In this document: positions 1-8,477 of the stretch, piece by piece | Numbering within the stretch: the first letter of the stretch is position 1 | Layout: every line of letters starts with the position of its first letter | Source of the DNA: Pediococcus inopinatus | GTDB lineage: Bacteria > Bacillota > Bacilli > Lactobacillales > Lactobacillaceae | NCBI RefSeq assembly: GCF_002982135.1 | Contig: NZ_CP019981.1 | Span: 2,073,092-2,137,091 of the forward strand | Direction of reading: 5' to 3' | Length of the DNA: 64,000 bases | The notes under the pieces: model-generated | Database searches by the model: none | Told to the model about the DNA's origin: nothing | Seen by the model: the letters and a program-made list of their open reading frames with translations, nothing else | Made by a program: the position numbers and the translations under genes

Positions 1-164
1 GAAAAACAGGTGCGGTTGTTGGAGCCAGTTTGATGAGTAGTGAAGCAGATGATTTTATTAATTATTTTGCGATGGCAATTAATGGTCAATTGACTCCAGA
101 AAATTTAAAACAAACAATTTTCTCTTATCCAACCGCGGCTAGCGATTTATCCTATTTAATCTAA
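1..164 (+). CDS. FAD/NAD(P)-dependent oxidoreductase, C-terminal fragment
   Basis: An open frame (codons begin at base 3) enters from outside the window and ends with TAA at 162-164. The visible tail contains GASLMSSEADDFINYFAMAI and then QLTPENLKQTIFSYPT. This resembles the dimerisation domain at the C-terminus of glutathione-reductase-like flavoproteins, in which GA/Ea.E.I...A.AI and T...L....F.HPT are conserved. The HPT motif of classical members reads YPT here. Only about 53 residues are visible, so the substrate cannot be inferred. The antiporter gene begins 18 bases later and may be co-transcribed. Confidence 0.7.
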   Translation, partial: KTGAVVGASLMSSEADDFINYFAMAINGQLTPENLKQTIFSYPTAASDLSYLI

Positions 165-182
165 CTTTACGGAGGCTGTTAT

Positions 183-1340
183 ATGGAATTCATTGGGACA
201 CTTTGTTTAATACTTTTTTTAACGTTATTTGTTGGGCATTATAGCCAACGAATGGGTGTCCCAGGGGTTATTGGGCAGCTTTTAGTCGGAGTCATTTTGG
301 GTCCGGCTATTTTAAATTGGATTCATTTGAATACCTTGGTTCAAACTTTTGCGGATCTTGGCGTGATTATTCTGATGTTTATCGCTGGCTTGGAAAGCAA
401 TATCGCCTTACTAAAGAAGTATTTACGTCCGGCACTTGTGGTGGCCGTGATTGGGGTGATCTTCCCAGTGGTAATCATGGGTGGCGCAGGATTATTATTT
501 CATTTTAGTCGCTTAGAATGTTTCTTTATTGGTGTCGTATTTTCAGCAACTTCGGTAAGCATCTCGGTCGAAGTACTTAAAGAGTTTCACGTATTGGATA
601 CTAAAGAGGGCGCAACGATTTTAGGAGCGGCTGTGGCTGATGATATTATTGGCGTTATTTTGTTGAGCATCATGGTCAGCATGATGGGCGATTCTGCTGG
701 AAATGAGAATCTGGGTCTAGTTATTTTAAAACAGGTTCTATATTTCGTGGGCGTTTATCTTGTGATTAAATGGATCGCGCCATATTTGATGCGCACGGCA
801 GATAGATTATTCATGACGTCTAGCCGCACGATTATGTCGATGATTATCTGTTTAGGGATGGCCTGGCTAGCGGAGTCCGTGGGGCTTAGTGGTGCCGTTG
901 GGGCCTTCTTTGCTGGGATTGCGGTTGCGATGACTCCCGCTCATGAAGAAATTGATCAAAGTATTGAACCAATTGGGTACGCGGTGTTTATTCCGATGTT
1001 CTTTATCAGTGTTGGGTTAAATATGGACTTTTCCCATTTATTGCAGTCATTAGGGTTTGTCATTTTGATGACTGTGCTTGGGATTGGCACAAAACTAATC
1101 GGTTGCGGCCTAGGTGGCAAACTATCAGGTTTTGATTTAACCAGTAATTATGTGATCGGTGCAGGGATGATTTCGCGAGGAGAAATGGCGTTGATTACTG
1201 CGCAAATTGGATTTTCAGCCCACTTAATTGATCCAACCCACTACTCTGACGTGATTTTGGTTATTATTCTGGTGACGATGATTGCACCATTTATATTGAA
1301 GCATGCAATTGGTCACCAAAGAAAAGTTTTGGCTAAATAA
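183..1340 (+). CDS. Monovalent cation:proton antiporter, NapA/Kef (CPA2) type
   Basis: This 385-residue protein is almost entirely hydrophobic, with about 11-12 membrane spans. Its length and start (MEFIGTLCLILFLTLFVGHYSQ) fit Na+/H+ antiporters of the NapA type, which exchange Na+ (or K+) for protons across the cytoplasmic membrane. The segment AAVADDIIGVILLS near residues 148-161 contains the DD pair that is the ion-binding and proton-coupling site of CPA2 antiporters. There is no C-terminal TrkA-N (RCK) domain, which separates it from full-length KefB/C. The start is set by an ACGGAGG ribosome binding site about 8 bases upstream. Cation specificity is inferred only at the level of the family. 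Confidence 0.85.
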   Translation: MEFIGTLCLILFLTLFVGHYSQRMGVPGVIGQLLVGVILGPAILNWIHLNTLVQTFADLGVIILMFIAGLESNIALLKKYLRPALVVAVIGVIFPVVIMGGAGLLFHFSRLECFFIGVVFSATSVSISVEVLKEFHVLDTKEGATILGAAVADDIIGVILLSIMVSMMGDSAGNENLGLVILKQVLYFVGVYLVIKWIAPYLMRTADRLFMTSSRTIMSMIICLGMAWLAESVGLSGAVGAFFAGIAVAMTPAHEEIDQSIEPIGYAVFIPMFFISVGLNMDFSHLLQSLGFVILMTVLGIGTKLIGCGLGGKLSGFDLTSNYVIGAGMISRGEMALITAQIGFSAHLIDPTHYSDVILVIILVTMIAPFILKHAIGHQRKVLAK

Positions 1341-1479
1341 GACGAATTCTAACAAAAGAAATAAAAATAGTAAAAATAATTGCAATTAACTCGGATAAAG
1401 AGTATCCAAATCTTAAAAAATGTCGTATAATAAACTTAAAAGTTTCTTAATCAGTCAAAAGGGTTTGGAGGTTTGTCAA

Positions 1480-2706
1480 ATGAAGAATAATCAAGATAAT
1501 AAATTACATTTCAAAATGTATAAGGTACATAAACAATGGTTGTATGCAGGCCTTGTTTTGGTAGGCATTAATGCTGTAGGCGCATTTAATGCACCCCATG
1601 TATCAGCGGATGCTTCAGCAACTTCAACGGAAACTAGTGCAAATCAGACTAAGTCTAGTAGCTATGCTTATTCAGATTCTTATGCAACTAGTTCAGCTAC
1701 TAGTAGTGTGAGTCAAGCAAGTACAGCAAGTAACGCTTCTTCTGCCAGCTCTAGTAGTGCAGCAAGTTCAAGCAGTGCAAAAAAATCGGCTGCTAGTGAA
1801 AGTGCTAAAAAGGCATCTGAGGCTTCAAGTTCAGCTTTGAGTTCCGCAGCAGCTAGTTCTGCTGCTAGCTCAGTAGCTGCTGCAAGTAGTGCTAGCAGTT
1901 CGGTGGCCGCTTCGTTAGCTCCTAGTTTAAGCACAACACCTAGTTCATCATCGAGCGTGGTTTATCCAGCATCTTCTAGTGCTGCGAGCGTTTCACCAAT
2001 TAGTAGTGCTGCAAGTAGTGCGGTTGCTTCAACTAGTTCAGATGCAACTAGCGCTGCATCTTCTGCCGCAAGTGAAGCAACTCCAGGTTCATCTTCAGAT
2101 TTAAATACTGACCAAACAAGCAGTGAAGCGACTTCCGTTTCTGCTGCAAGTTCAGAAAGTGTTAGTTCAGCAGTTTCCAGTGCTTCAACGCCTTCAACTG
2201 CTAGTTCAGCATCAGTCAGCTCAGATGCTAAGTCAAGTTCTTCAGCTGCCAGCAGCGCCACCACAACAATGGCTACTAAGGCAGTGACAACGACTACAAC
2301 TGTGCAAACAACTGTTATGAACGCAACGGTTTCAAAAGTAATGAGCCAAGCAACTGCAGACGTTCAAAGAGCTACAACGACTCATCAGCGTGTTGATCGA
2401 AGCGCTTATTTGAGTGATTTGAGTGTATTTGCGGACACAAAGGCGGCTACAAAAGTTGAAGTTGCTGATTTAAATGATGATTATCAACAAGCTGCAATTC
2501 CTGTAGTTCAGTTCCAAACAACTTCACGGGCTATTAGTAATGCTCAAAGTGAAGCTGCCCAGACAACAGAGAAGGCATCTGCCAATAGTGATAAAGATGA
2601 TAATTCATCTTCTGAAATGATGGCGCAAAGTGCCGGATTTGATGCTGATGGACATTCGGAATTAGCTGGTGGCACATATGTCATCCAAAATAATAAACAA
2701 AAATAG
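1480..2706 (+). CDS. Secreted Ser/Ala-rich protein with KxYKxGKxW-type signal peptide
   Basis: This is a 408-residue protein if translation starts at ATG 1480, which has a TTTGGAGG site 8-9 bases upstream. The longer upstream frame would put an unlikely extension before the signal. The signal peptide contains KMYKVHKQWLYAGLVLVG, a variant of KxYKxGKxW with His for the central Gly, followed by a hydrophobic stretch and a likely cut near SADA. Residues of about 35-290 are low-complexity Ser/Ala/Thr, as in glycosylated serine-rich surface proteins. The C-terminal 120 residues are less repetitive and end in GGTYVIQNNKQK. There is no LPXTG motif and no recognised enzymatic domain, so it is probably released or held non-covalently. 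A TATAAT at 1426-1431 may be its -10 box. Function unknown. Confidence 0.75.
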   Translation: MKNNQDNKLHFKMYKVHKQWLYAGLVLVGINAVGAFNAPHVSADASATSTETSANQTKSSSYAYSDSYATSSATSSVSQASTASNASSASSSSAASSSSAKKSAASESAKKASEASSSALSSAAASSAASSVAAASSASSSVAASLAPSLSTTPSSSSSVVYPASSSAASVSPISSAASSAVASTSSDATSAASSAASEATPGSSSDLNTDQTSSEATSVSAASSESVSSAVSSASTPSTASSASVSSDAKSSSSAASSATTTMATKAVTTTTTVQTTVMNATVSKVMSQATADVQRATTTHQRVDRSAYLSDLSVFADTKAATKVEVADLNDDYQQAAIPVVQFQTTSRAISNAQSEAAQTTEKASANSDKDDNSSSEMMAQSAGFDADGHSELAGGTYVIQNNKQK

Positions 2707-2723
2707 AGTTTAATAGAGATTAG

Positions 2724-2769
2724 AATAGCCATTCCGCTCACTAAACTGTGAGTTGGATGGCTATTTTTG
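2724..2769 (+). terminator. Rho-independent terminator after the Ser-rich secreted protein
   Basis: AATAGCCAT and CTCAC arms pair with GTGAG and ATGGCTATT around a TAAACT loop, followed by TTTTGTTT. Confidence 0.8.
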
Positions 2770-2861
2770 TTTGAAAAGATTCAGCGAAATGGTGTACCAC
2801 CAAAACTAAATAAGTTGTAAGATAAAAGGCGTGAACTTTTTAAGGGAAGAAGAGAAATTCT

Positions 2862-4337
2862 TTGTCAAAACGAAATATATTAATTGTGACATGCGCTTTA
2901 TTGTTATCAAACGCGATGAGTGGCTTGGACAGCACCATTATTAATACGGCATTACCAGCAATTATTTCTGATTTACACGGAATTGAAATGATGGGCTGGA
3001 TCGTGGCCGTATTTTTACTTGGAACAGCTGTCAGTACACCATTATGGAGCAAGTTGGGAGAACATATTGGAAATAAGCGGAGTTATCAGTTGGCTGCGTT
3101 ATTTTTTGTGGGCGGTTCCCTACTCCAAGGGCTAGCTCCAAATATCGTTTTTCTGATTATTGCCAGAACTATTGCTGGAATTGGTAATGGAGGTGTGGTT
3201 TCGTTACCCTACATTATTTATGCAAGAATGTATGAAAATCCGCGTAAACGTATGCAGGTGTTAGGGCTGGTTTCGGCAAGTTATAGTACGGCAACGATTA
3301 TCGGACCTTTAGTGGGTGGATTCATTGTGGATGCTTTTACTTGGCATTGGGTTTTCTATTTAAATATTCCAATTGGATTGCTTTCCGCCCTCCTAGTTCA
3401 GATTTACTACAAACTAGAAAAAGATCCACATAAAAACAGACCAGTTGATTATCTGGGGTCAATTTTTATGAGCCTAGGGTTAATCAGCTTATTGGCCGGA
3501 ATTGAAATGATTGGGAGCGCTAGCGGGATGCTTGTAGGTGGGCTCTTCGTGATAGCAATTATTTGTTTGGGAAGTATGGCTCACTTTGAAAAAAGCGCTA
3601 TTGATCCGATTATTCCTAGTCGACTGTTTAAAAATCGGGCCTTAATGATTGATTTTACGTTATTTACATTAATTTGGGGTGCGTTTGTTGGATTCCTCAT
3701 TTATAGTCCTATGTGGGCTCAAGGATTGCTGGGTACCAGCGCATTAATTGGTGGGGCTACGCAAATTCCTAGTTCGTTTACTAATTTTATGGGATCCGGA
3801 TCAGTGGCGCCGTTACGCCGTTATTTCACACCACATAAAGTTGTGGCATTAGGGATTATTATGTTGATTGCCTCGTTTCTGCTCTTAGTTGTGGGTGGTG
3901 TTAAAACTCCTTATTGGGTTTTGCTAGTGGCTGGAGCCTTTGAAGGCTTTGGTAATGGGGCTTGTTTTAATGAATTACAGGTAAAGGTTCAACAAGATGC
4001 GGACAAGACCGATATTCCGGTTGCAACATCGTTTAGTTTTTTGGTCAGAATGCTTAGTCAAACGTTCACGGCTTCTATTTTTGGGCTGGTAATGAATGAT
4101 GCCTTGCGAAAAGGTGTTAATCGGTCAAACGGATCAATTACAATGAAGATGATGAATAAACTTAGTGATGCGACCAATATCAAGTCCTTACCGGCACATT
4201 TGATTCCGCAAATGCGGGTCATTTTGCATAGTGGGCTCCATAATATTATGGTGGTGGCCTTGGTTTTGATGTTAATTTCTTTGGCAATTAATATCTGGGC
4301 GCAAAGAATGGAAAAACGGGTTCAGCCACAAGAATAG
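2862..4337 (+). CDS. MFS multidrug efflux transporter, DHA2 (EmrB/QacA) 14-TM family
   Basis: This 491-residue membrane protein belongs to the major facilitator superfamily and should be a drug/proton antiporter. LDSTIINTALPAI near residues 22-34 is the DHA2 signature (LDxTIVNVALP). The loop motif between TM2 and TM3 appears as SKLGEHIGNKRSYQ, and motif C-like GPLVGGFIVDAFTWHWVFYLN lies in and after TM5. The length fits 14 spans. The start is TTG at 2862, preceded by a purine-rich AAGGGAAGAAGAG site. The gene stands alone, with no adjacent regulator. An inverted repeat TGGTG-TAC-CACCA at 2790-2802 upstream could be an operator (inference). Substrate unknown. Confidence 0.88.
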   Translation: MSKRNILIVTCALLLSNAMSGLDSTIINTALPAIISDLHGIEMMGWIVAVFLLGTAVSTPLWSKLGEHIGNKRSYQLAALFFVGGSLLQGLAPNIVFLIIARTIAGIGNGGVVSLPYIIYARMYENPRKRMQVLGLVSASYSTATIIGPLVGGFIVDAFTWHWVFYLNIPIGLLSALLVQIYYKLEKDPHKNRPVDYLGSIFMSLGLISLLAGIEMIGSASGMLVGGLFVIAIICLGSMAHFEKSAIDPIIPSRLFKNRALMIDFTLFTLIWGAFVGFLIYSPMWAQGLLGTSALIGGATQIPSSFTNFMGSGSVAPLRRYFTPHKVVALGIIMLIASFLLLVVGGVKTPYWVLLVAGAFEGFGNGACFNELQVKVQQDADKTDIPVATSFSFLVRMLSQTFTASIFGLVMNDALRKGVNRSNGSITMKMMNKLSDATNIKSLPAHLIPQMRVILHSGLHNIMVVALVLMLISLAINIWAQRMEKRVQPQE

Positions 4338-4432
4338 TTAATATCTAGGCCGCAAGCGACATTCAGCCCCAAATAATCATTCTGGTTTTCAAACGGACTC
4401 CAGGTATAACAGTTAAAAATTGTTAGTGTAAA

Positions 4433-4775
4433 GTTTTAGTAGGAAAGTGAAAAAGCCTTTTCGCAACACGAGAAGACCGTTAATCTTCTAATTGGGTACA
4501 GCAGCCAGCAGCACCATGGGTAATTTGGTGAAGATTATTTCGTGAAACCTGGATGATAGGTGTAGTGGAGGCGTTGATGGGAGAATGTGTCGATGTCACT
4601 TGGCGATTTATCGCTTAGAGACATGGGAAGACTGGAGAGATCCACTTCTGGCCTGAAGGGTGAGAAATTAGCTCGCAAGCGACCCACACGGCCCCACATC
4701 AGCACCGGAACGGAACCAAAAGCAGATAAGAACTTAAACAAAATCTGATTAGCGGCACTACCTACTAAAACCTGC
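4433..4775. repeat. Dispersed intergenic repeat, copy 1, with inverted terminal arms
   Basis: The 560-bp gap between the efflux gene and the TauE gene has no convincing gene. It holds an element whose right part (about 4676-4778) matches the reverse complement of 16175-16285 over about 105 bases with roughly 15 substitutions and no gaps. The shared core includes GCGACCCACACGGCCCCACA. A left arm at 4433-4449 (GTTTTAGTAGG then AAAGTG) is the inverted complement of 4756-4771 (CACTA then CCTACTAAAAC), so copy 1 looks like a roughly 340-bp unit with imperfect terminal inverted repeats. No transposase frame is present. It could be a MITE-like element or a structured RNA. Confidence 0.6.
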
Positions 4776-4818
4776 CACATACTTGAAAATCCGCTAAGTT
4801 TCCTATCTGAGTAATAAG

Positions 4819-4881
4819 TTGTAATATGGAGGCTGGTTAACTACAGAAGGAAGGCTATCTTTCCCTTCGAGGTTATTACAA
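4819..4881 (+). promoter_or_regulatory. Structured leader upstream of the TauE/SafE gene
   Basis: TTGTAATA (4819-4826) pairs with TATTACAA (4874-4881). Inside it, GAAGG (4846-4850) pairs with CCTTC (4864-4868). The multi-branched fold ends 17 bases before the TTG start of the next gene. It matches no riboswitch class I know, and its role is inferred only from position. Confidence 0.35.
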
Positions 4882-4898
4882 ATTAGATTAGAAAGAAG

Positions 4899-5675
4899 TT
4901 GGCTGTTTTGTCATTATGGCTTATATTGATTATTTTACTGGCTACAGGCGCTGCTGCCGGACTTTTATCTTCGATTGCCGGTCTGGCTTCGTTAGTGTCG
5001 TACCCAGTTCTACTATTGTTGGGTTTACCACCGATTAGTGCCAACGTGACGAACACTGCCGCTCTGATTTTTACTGGAGCCGGTTCTAGTTTATCCTCAC
5101 TGAGAGAGTTACACCACAGTCGAAAAACAGCACTTCAGGTTACAGCCTATGCCCTAATTGGTGGCGTTATTGGGAGTGTTTTATTAGCTTTTGCTCCGGC
5201 TGCCACGTTTGAACGGGTGGTGCCATTTTTAGTTTTCGGTGCTGGAATTTTGATGCTTTGGTCTCAATTTAGGAAAAAGCCGACCCAACCTAAACCAACT
5301 GAGAAAAGTTTAAAAGTGACTATTTTTAAAAATTTCACGATTCTTTTGGTTGGGGTTTATATCGGGTATTTTGGTGCCTCAGCGGGGATGATCCTGTTAT
5401 CAATTTTGATTGTGACTTTGAGCGAACCCTTTGCGGAGATCAATGCGATTAAAAACTTCGCGTCCTTTATGACAAACATCTTATCATTGATCATTTATGC
5501 GTTCACCACGAAAGTTTATTGGTGGATGGTAGTGCCGCTAGGAATTGGCATGTTCGTCGGCGGGTATATAGGGCCAGTGGTAATTCGCCATGTTCCGATT
5601 AAACCACTGCGGACAATTATTGCGTTTGCGGCGTTTGGACTGGCGGGCTATTTATTTTATACCGCCTACTTTTAA
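4899..5675 (+). CDS. TauE/SafE family sulfite/anion exporter-like membrane protein
   Basis: This 258-residue protein has about 7-8 hydrophobic spans in two halves. The N-terminal GLLSSIAGLASLVSYPVLLL carries the Gly/Ser-rich SIAGxxSLxxxP pattern of TauE/SafE (DUF81) proteins. The internal repeat GYFGASAGMILLS aligns with the same position in the second half. Family members are proposed to export sulfite, sulfoacetate or other organosulfur anions, but the substrate here is unknown. Starts are TTG at 4899 or TTG at 4908. The second is better spaced from the GAAAGAAG site at 4891-4898. A strong terminator follows, so it appears monocistronic. A second TauE-like gene lies at 51065. Confidence 0.8.
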   Translation: MAVLSLWLILIILLATGAAAGLLSSIAGLASLVSYPVLLLLGLPPISANVTNTAALIFTGAGSSLSSLRELHHSRKTALQVTAYALIGGVIGSVLLAFAPAATFERVVPFLVFGAGILMLWSQFRKKPTQPKPTEKSLKVTIFKNFTILLVGVYIGYFGASAGMILLSILIVTLSEPFAEINAIKNFASFMTNILSLIIYAFTTKVYWWMVVPLGIGMFVGGYIGPVVIRHVPIKPLRTIIAFAAFGLAGYLFYTAYF

Positions 5676-5681
5676 AAGAAT

Positions 5682-5722
5682 GCGATTTTTGCTGGGAAAT
5701 CCTCAGTGAAAATCGCTTTTTG
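5682..5722 (+). terminator. Rho-independent terminator after the TauE gene
   Basis: GCGATTTT..CTG pairs with CAG..AAAATCGC around a GGAAATCC loop, followed by TTTTTG. Confidence 0.8.
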
Positions 5723-5815
5723 TTTAGAGAGATTTAAATTGAAAGTGTCTAAACTATGCCATCAATGTTAAAATTGCATTAGGAAATCTTAAAGAAAATA
5801 TGAGGAAAACGCAAA

Positions 5816-7021
5816 ATGAAAACAACATATTATAATGCTGAGGTATTTAACGGAGTCGATAACAAAATTATTTCGGATGCTTGGTTTACGGTAGATGATG
5901 AGACTGGCAAGTTTATGGAAATGGGGACTAAAACCCCTTCAAATGATAATCTTCAGGTTGATCTGCATGGACAGTATGTGATGCCGGGACTGATTAATGC
6001 CCATACGCATATTATGATGAATCCCGTCACAAGTAAAATGGATTTTTTAACAGAAACGGAAGTCGCCTTTACAGCATTACAAAATTTGAAGGATCTTTTG
6101 GAATCTGGTGTGACATATATTCGTGAATGCGGTTGTGCATTTAATACCGACATCAAACTAAATCGGCTCGCAAAACAGCGCGAAGTTTTTGGCCCCGAAA
6201 TCATGCCAAGTGGGCGGCCTTTTTCAATCATCGGTGGTCATGGCGATGCCCCTGAAAATGAAGATGGCAGTGTTAATTTTTCTTATTTAATTAATTCTCC
6301 AGACGAAATGCGAAAAGCAGTTCGAATTGCTTTTAAAAATGGTGCAAAAAACATTAAATTAATGGCGACTGGTGGCGTTATGTCTGCAACTGATCAAGTT
6401 GATGATACAGAACTGACGACAGCAGAAATGAAAGTGGCTGTTGAAGAAGCCCATTCAAAACATATGATTGTGGCAGCTCATGCGCAAGGTCACCAAGGAA
6501 TTCAAAAGGCTTTAGATGCCGGGGTTGATTCTATTGAACATGGAATCTACATTGACGAACAGCAGGCCGAATTTATGAAAGCTAATCATGTATACCTAGT
6601 CCCCACTTTGAATGCACCGGCATGTATTTCTAAGTACGGTAAAGGCAAAATTCCTGCGTATATGAGTACTAAGAATGAACAGGTAGAAAAGGCTTTTTAT
6701 GAACACATGACAATGGCAATGCGAAAAGGCGTCAAATTTGTGGTTGGAACCGATGCCGGGACGCCATTTAATAGTTTTAAAACGGGAACCTGGGAGGAAA
6801 TGGGGTTAATGGTCCATAAAATTGGTGCCACTCCCTATCAAGCTTTGCTGGGAGCAACTAGTTATGCAGCCGATTTATTGAAAATTAGTGCGGATTATGG
6901 AAGTTTAGGAACTGGAAAAGTTGCTGATTTCTTAGTTTTAAACAAGAACCCTTTAGAAAAGATTGAAGCTGTTCAACAAGCAGACAAAGCAATTTATAAA
7001 AAAGGCCATCGGGTGGTCTAA
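5816..7021 (+). CDS. Metal-dependent amidohydrolase family protein
   Basis: This 401-residue protein of the amidohydrolase superfamily resembles imidazolonepropionase/Xaa-Pro dipeptidase-like enzymes and probably hydrolyses a C-N bond in a small molecule or dipeptide. Metal ligands are visible in order: HTH in PGLINAHTHIMM (about residues 63-70), a Lys in KNIKLMATGG suited to carboxylation, His in VAAHAQGHQ, His in SIEHGIYID and Asp in VVGTDAGTPF. The C-terminal GTGKVADFLVLNKNPL is the usual return to the small beta domain. The start is ATG after GAGGAAAACGCAAA. The DUF1697 gene begins 33 bases downstream, so the two may be co-transcribed. Substrate unknown. Confidence 0.85.
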   Translation: MKTTYYNAEVFNGVDNKIISDAWFTVDDETGKFMEMGTKTPSNDNLQVDLHGQYVMPGLINAHTHIMMNPVTSKMDFLTETEVAFTALQNLKDLLESGVTYIRECGCAFNTDIKLNRLAKQREVFGPEIMPSGRPFSIIGGHGDAPENEDGSVNFSYLINSPDEMRKAVRIAFKNGAKNIKLMATGGVMSATDQVDDTELTTAEMKVAVEEAHSKHMIVAAHAQGHQGIQKALDAGVDSIEHGIYIDEQQAEFMKANHVYLVPTLNAPACISKYGKGKIPAYMSTKNEQVEKAFYEHMTMAMRKGVKFVVGTDAGTPFNSFKTGTWEEMGLMVHKIGATPYQALLGATSYAADLLKISADYGSLGTGKVADFLVLNKNPLEKIEAVQQADKAIYKKGHRVV

Positions 7022-7054
7022 AACCGCCTTACTATTTATTGGGAGTTTAAAGAT

Positions 7055-7594
7055 ATGAGATACTTAATGTTGTTGCGGGGGATCAATGTTGGTGGGCATA
7101 ATCGAGTTGTTATGAAAGAGTTGCGGGAAAATTTAGCGGCGGTTGGCTTTACCAATGTCAGTTCTTATATCAACAGTGGCAACTTGATTTTTGACAGCTC
7201 GCACTCGCAAACTGATGTGACACAGATGGTTCAACAGCTGTTGGCGCAGAATTATATTTTTCCAGTAACCTCACTGATACTATCGGCTCAGGACTATCAA
7301 CAAGACTTTTTGACAGTTCCACAATGGTGGGGGTCCGATCGCGAGCTGCGGCATAATGCGTTATTTTTGTTACCCAGTTTTGACCGCCAATCGTTTGCAA
7401 GAATTCAAAGCCAGGTGGGTGACTATGATCAGGTTGCTTATACTGCTAATATTATTTTTTGGACAGCACCATTTAAAAAAGATTATAGTAAATCATTTTA
7501 TTCCAAACTTATGAAAGAGTCCTTCTACAAAGATATTACAATCAGAAACCGCAATACCGCCCTAAAATTAGGCAATTTGTTGAAGAATTCATAG
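7055..7594 (+). CDS. DUF1697 family protein
   Basis: This 179-residue soluble protein opens with MRYLMLLRGINVGGHNRVVM and continues with YINSGNLIFDS, the hallmark of DUF1697 proteins (LLRGINVGG, N.R.Y..SGN). No biochemical function is established for the family. The start ATG follows GGGAGTTTAAAGAT. It shares its terminator, head to head, with the glutathione peroxidase gene. Confidence 0.88.
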   Translation: MRYLMLLRGINVGGHNRVVMKELRENLAAVGFTNVSSYINSGNLIFDSSHSQTDVTQMVQQLLAQNYIFPVTSLILSAQDYQQDFLTVPQWWGSDRELRHNALFLLPSFDRQSFARIQSQVGDYDQVAYTANIIFWTAPFKKDYSKSFYSKLMKESFYKDITIRNRNTALKLGNLLKNS

Positions 7595-7600
7595 ATAAAT

Positions 7601-7637
7601 AAAAGCATCCAAACTCAATTGAGTTTGGATGCTTTTT
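7601..7637. terminator. Bidirectional terminator between DUF1697 and glutathione peroxidase genes
   Basis: A near-perfect palindrome with AGCATCCAAACTCAA and its complement is flanked by AAAA on the left and TTTTTT on the right. It can serve both converging genes. Confidence 0.9.
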
Positions 7638-7642
7638 TATCT

Positions 7643-8128
7643 CTATTTTGTGGTGCTTTTTAGTGGTTTTTCAATTTCGTCAGTCATTTTTAAAGGGTTA
7701 GTCTTCGGGGCATACCGTTTTACGACATTTCCTTCACGATCAACGAGAAATTTTGTGAAATTCCATTTGATAGCAGAACCCAATGTACCGGGTGCGGCTT
7801 CAGTTAAATATTTAAACAAAGGTAGTGCGTCTTTGCCGTTTACATCTGCAATCGTGTGCATGGGAAAGCTCACGCCATAGGTGGTCCGACAGGCAGCAGC
7901 CGCTTCTTCACTAGTGGATACTTCTTGCTTGAATTGATTGGATGGAAATCCCAATACAACCAGCCCCTGATCCTTATATTCCTTATAAAGTTGTTCTAAC
8001 TGCTTAAACTGAGGCGCAAATCCACATTTAGTAGCAGTGTTCACAATAACTAACGGGTGGTCACGATATTTTTCTAGTGAATAAGTATCACCATTCTCTA
8101 ATGTAACGGTATAATCATAAATTGACAT
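7643..8128 (-). CDS. Glutathione peroxidase family (thiol peroxidase)
   Basis: This 161-residue protein of the glutathione peroxidase family reduces hydroperoxides. Like most bacterial Cys forms it is probably recharged by thioredoxin rather than glutathione (family knowledge). The catalytic set is visible: Cys in NTATKCGFAPQF (about residue 35), Gln in LGFPSNQF (about 70), and Trp-Asn in IKWNFTKFLVDREG (about 123-124). The residue usually replaced by selenocysteine in animals is Cys. The start ATG on the minus strand is fixed by a perfect AGGAGGT site. A TATAAT-like box lies at 8145-8150 on the minus strand. It is monocistronic. Confidence 0.92.
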   Translation of the reverse strand: MSIYDYTVTLENGDTYSLEKYRDHPLVIVNTATKCGFAPQFKQLEQLYKEYKDQGLVVLGFPSNQFKQEVSTSEEAAAACRTTYGVSFPMHTIADVNGKDALPLFKYLTEAAPGTLGSAIKWNFTKFLVDREGNVVKRYAPKTNPLKMTDEIEKPLKSTTK

Positions 8129-8249
8129 GTCCGGACCTCCTCGTATTATATAATTTGAAACTTTGTTATTTACTATTCCCTACTTAGATGTTGCGTGATA
8201 TTCTCTAATTGTTCATTGGATTTAGGTCCAACTGGTATAGGCTTTCATC

Positions 8250-8477
8250 TCCTGTAGATTATCTACGTTATAAGCGCGCCGCCCAGACAATTCGAAACAC
8301 CGCAAACCACAAGCTGTAGCGATTAATTTGATTCGTGTTCACTCGCGTGACACGCAGCTGAATCTTTTAATCTAGTCTTCTTATATTGCGAGGATGCCCG
8401 TTAGAGTTGGAATTAGGGAACATCACGCAGCACCTAAGCTTATCCAATTAATTCAAAGTGAAAGGAGGTCCTATCCT
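8250..8477 (+). ncRNA. Candidate IS110 bridge RNA region upstream of the transposase
   Basis: The 5' non-coding end of the element is rich in nested pairing. GTAGA-TTA-TCTAC lies at 8254-8266. A long stem has outer arms GATTA/TAATC and inner arms GATTC/GAATC, capped by a CGTG(T)TCAC-TCGC-GTGACACG hairpin (about 8321-8372). In IS110-group elements the region upstream of the transposase encodes the bridge RNA that guides target and donor recognition (established family knowledge). That this region is such an RNA is inference. I did not identify the guide loops. Confidence 0.4.

Noticed and set aside
1713-2264. Long minus-strand frames opposite the Ser/Ala-rich gene
   Set aside because: They are mirror images of the repetitive Ser codons (Leu/Ala-rich), with no ribosome sites. 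The same applies opposite the adhesin Ser-rich region.
4535-4780. Minus-strand open frame of 81 codons in the efflux/TauE gap
   Set aside because: It lies within the dispersed repeat, has no ribosome binding site, and the second copy of the repeat does not preserve the frame.
8394-8477. N-terminal extension of the IS110 transposase
   Set aside because: ATG 8478 has an AAAGGAGGT site and starts exactly at the conserved RuvC-like strand. The extension falls in the structured non-coding end.
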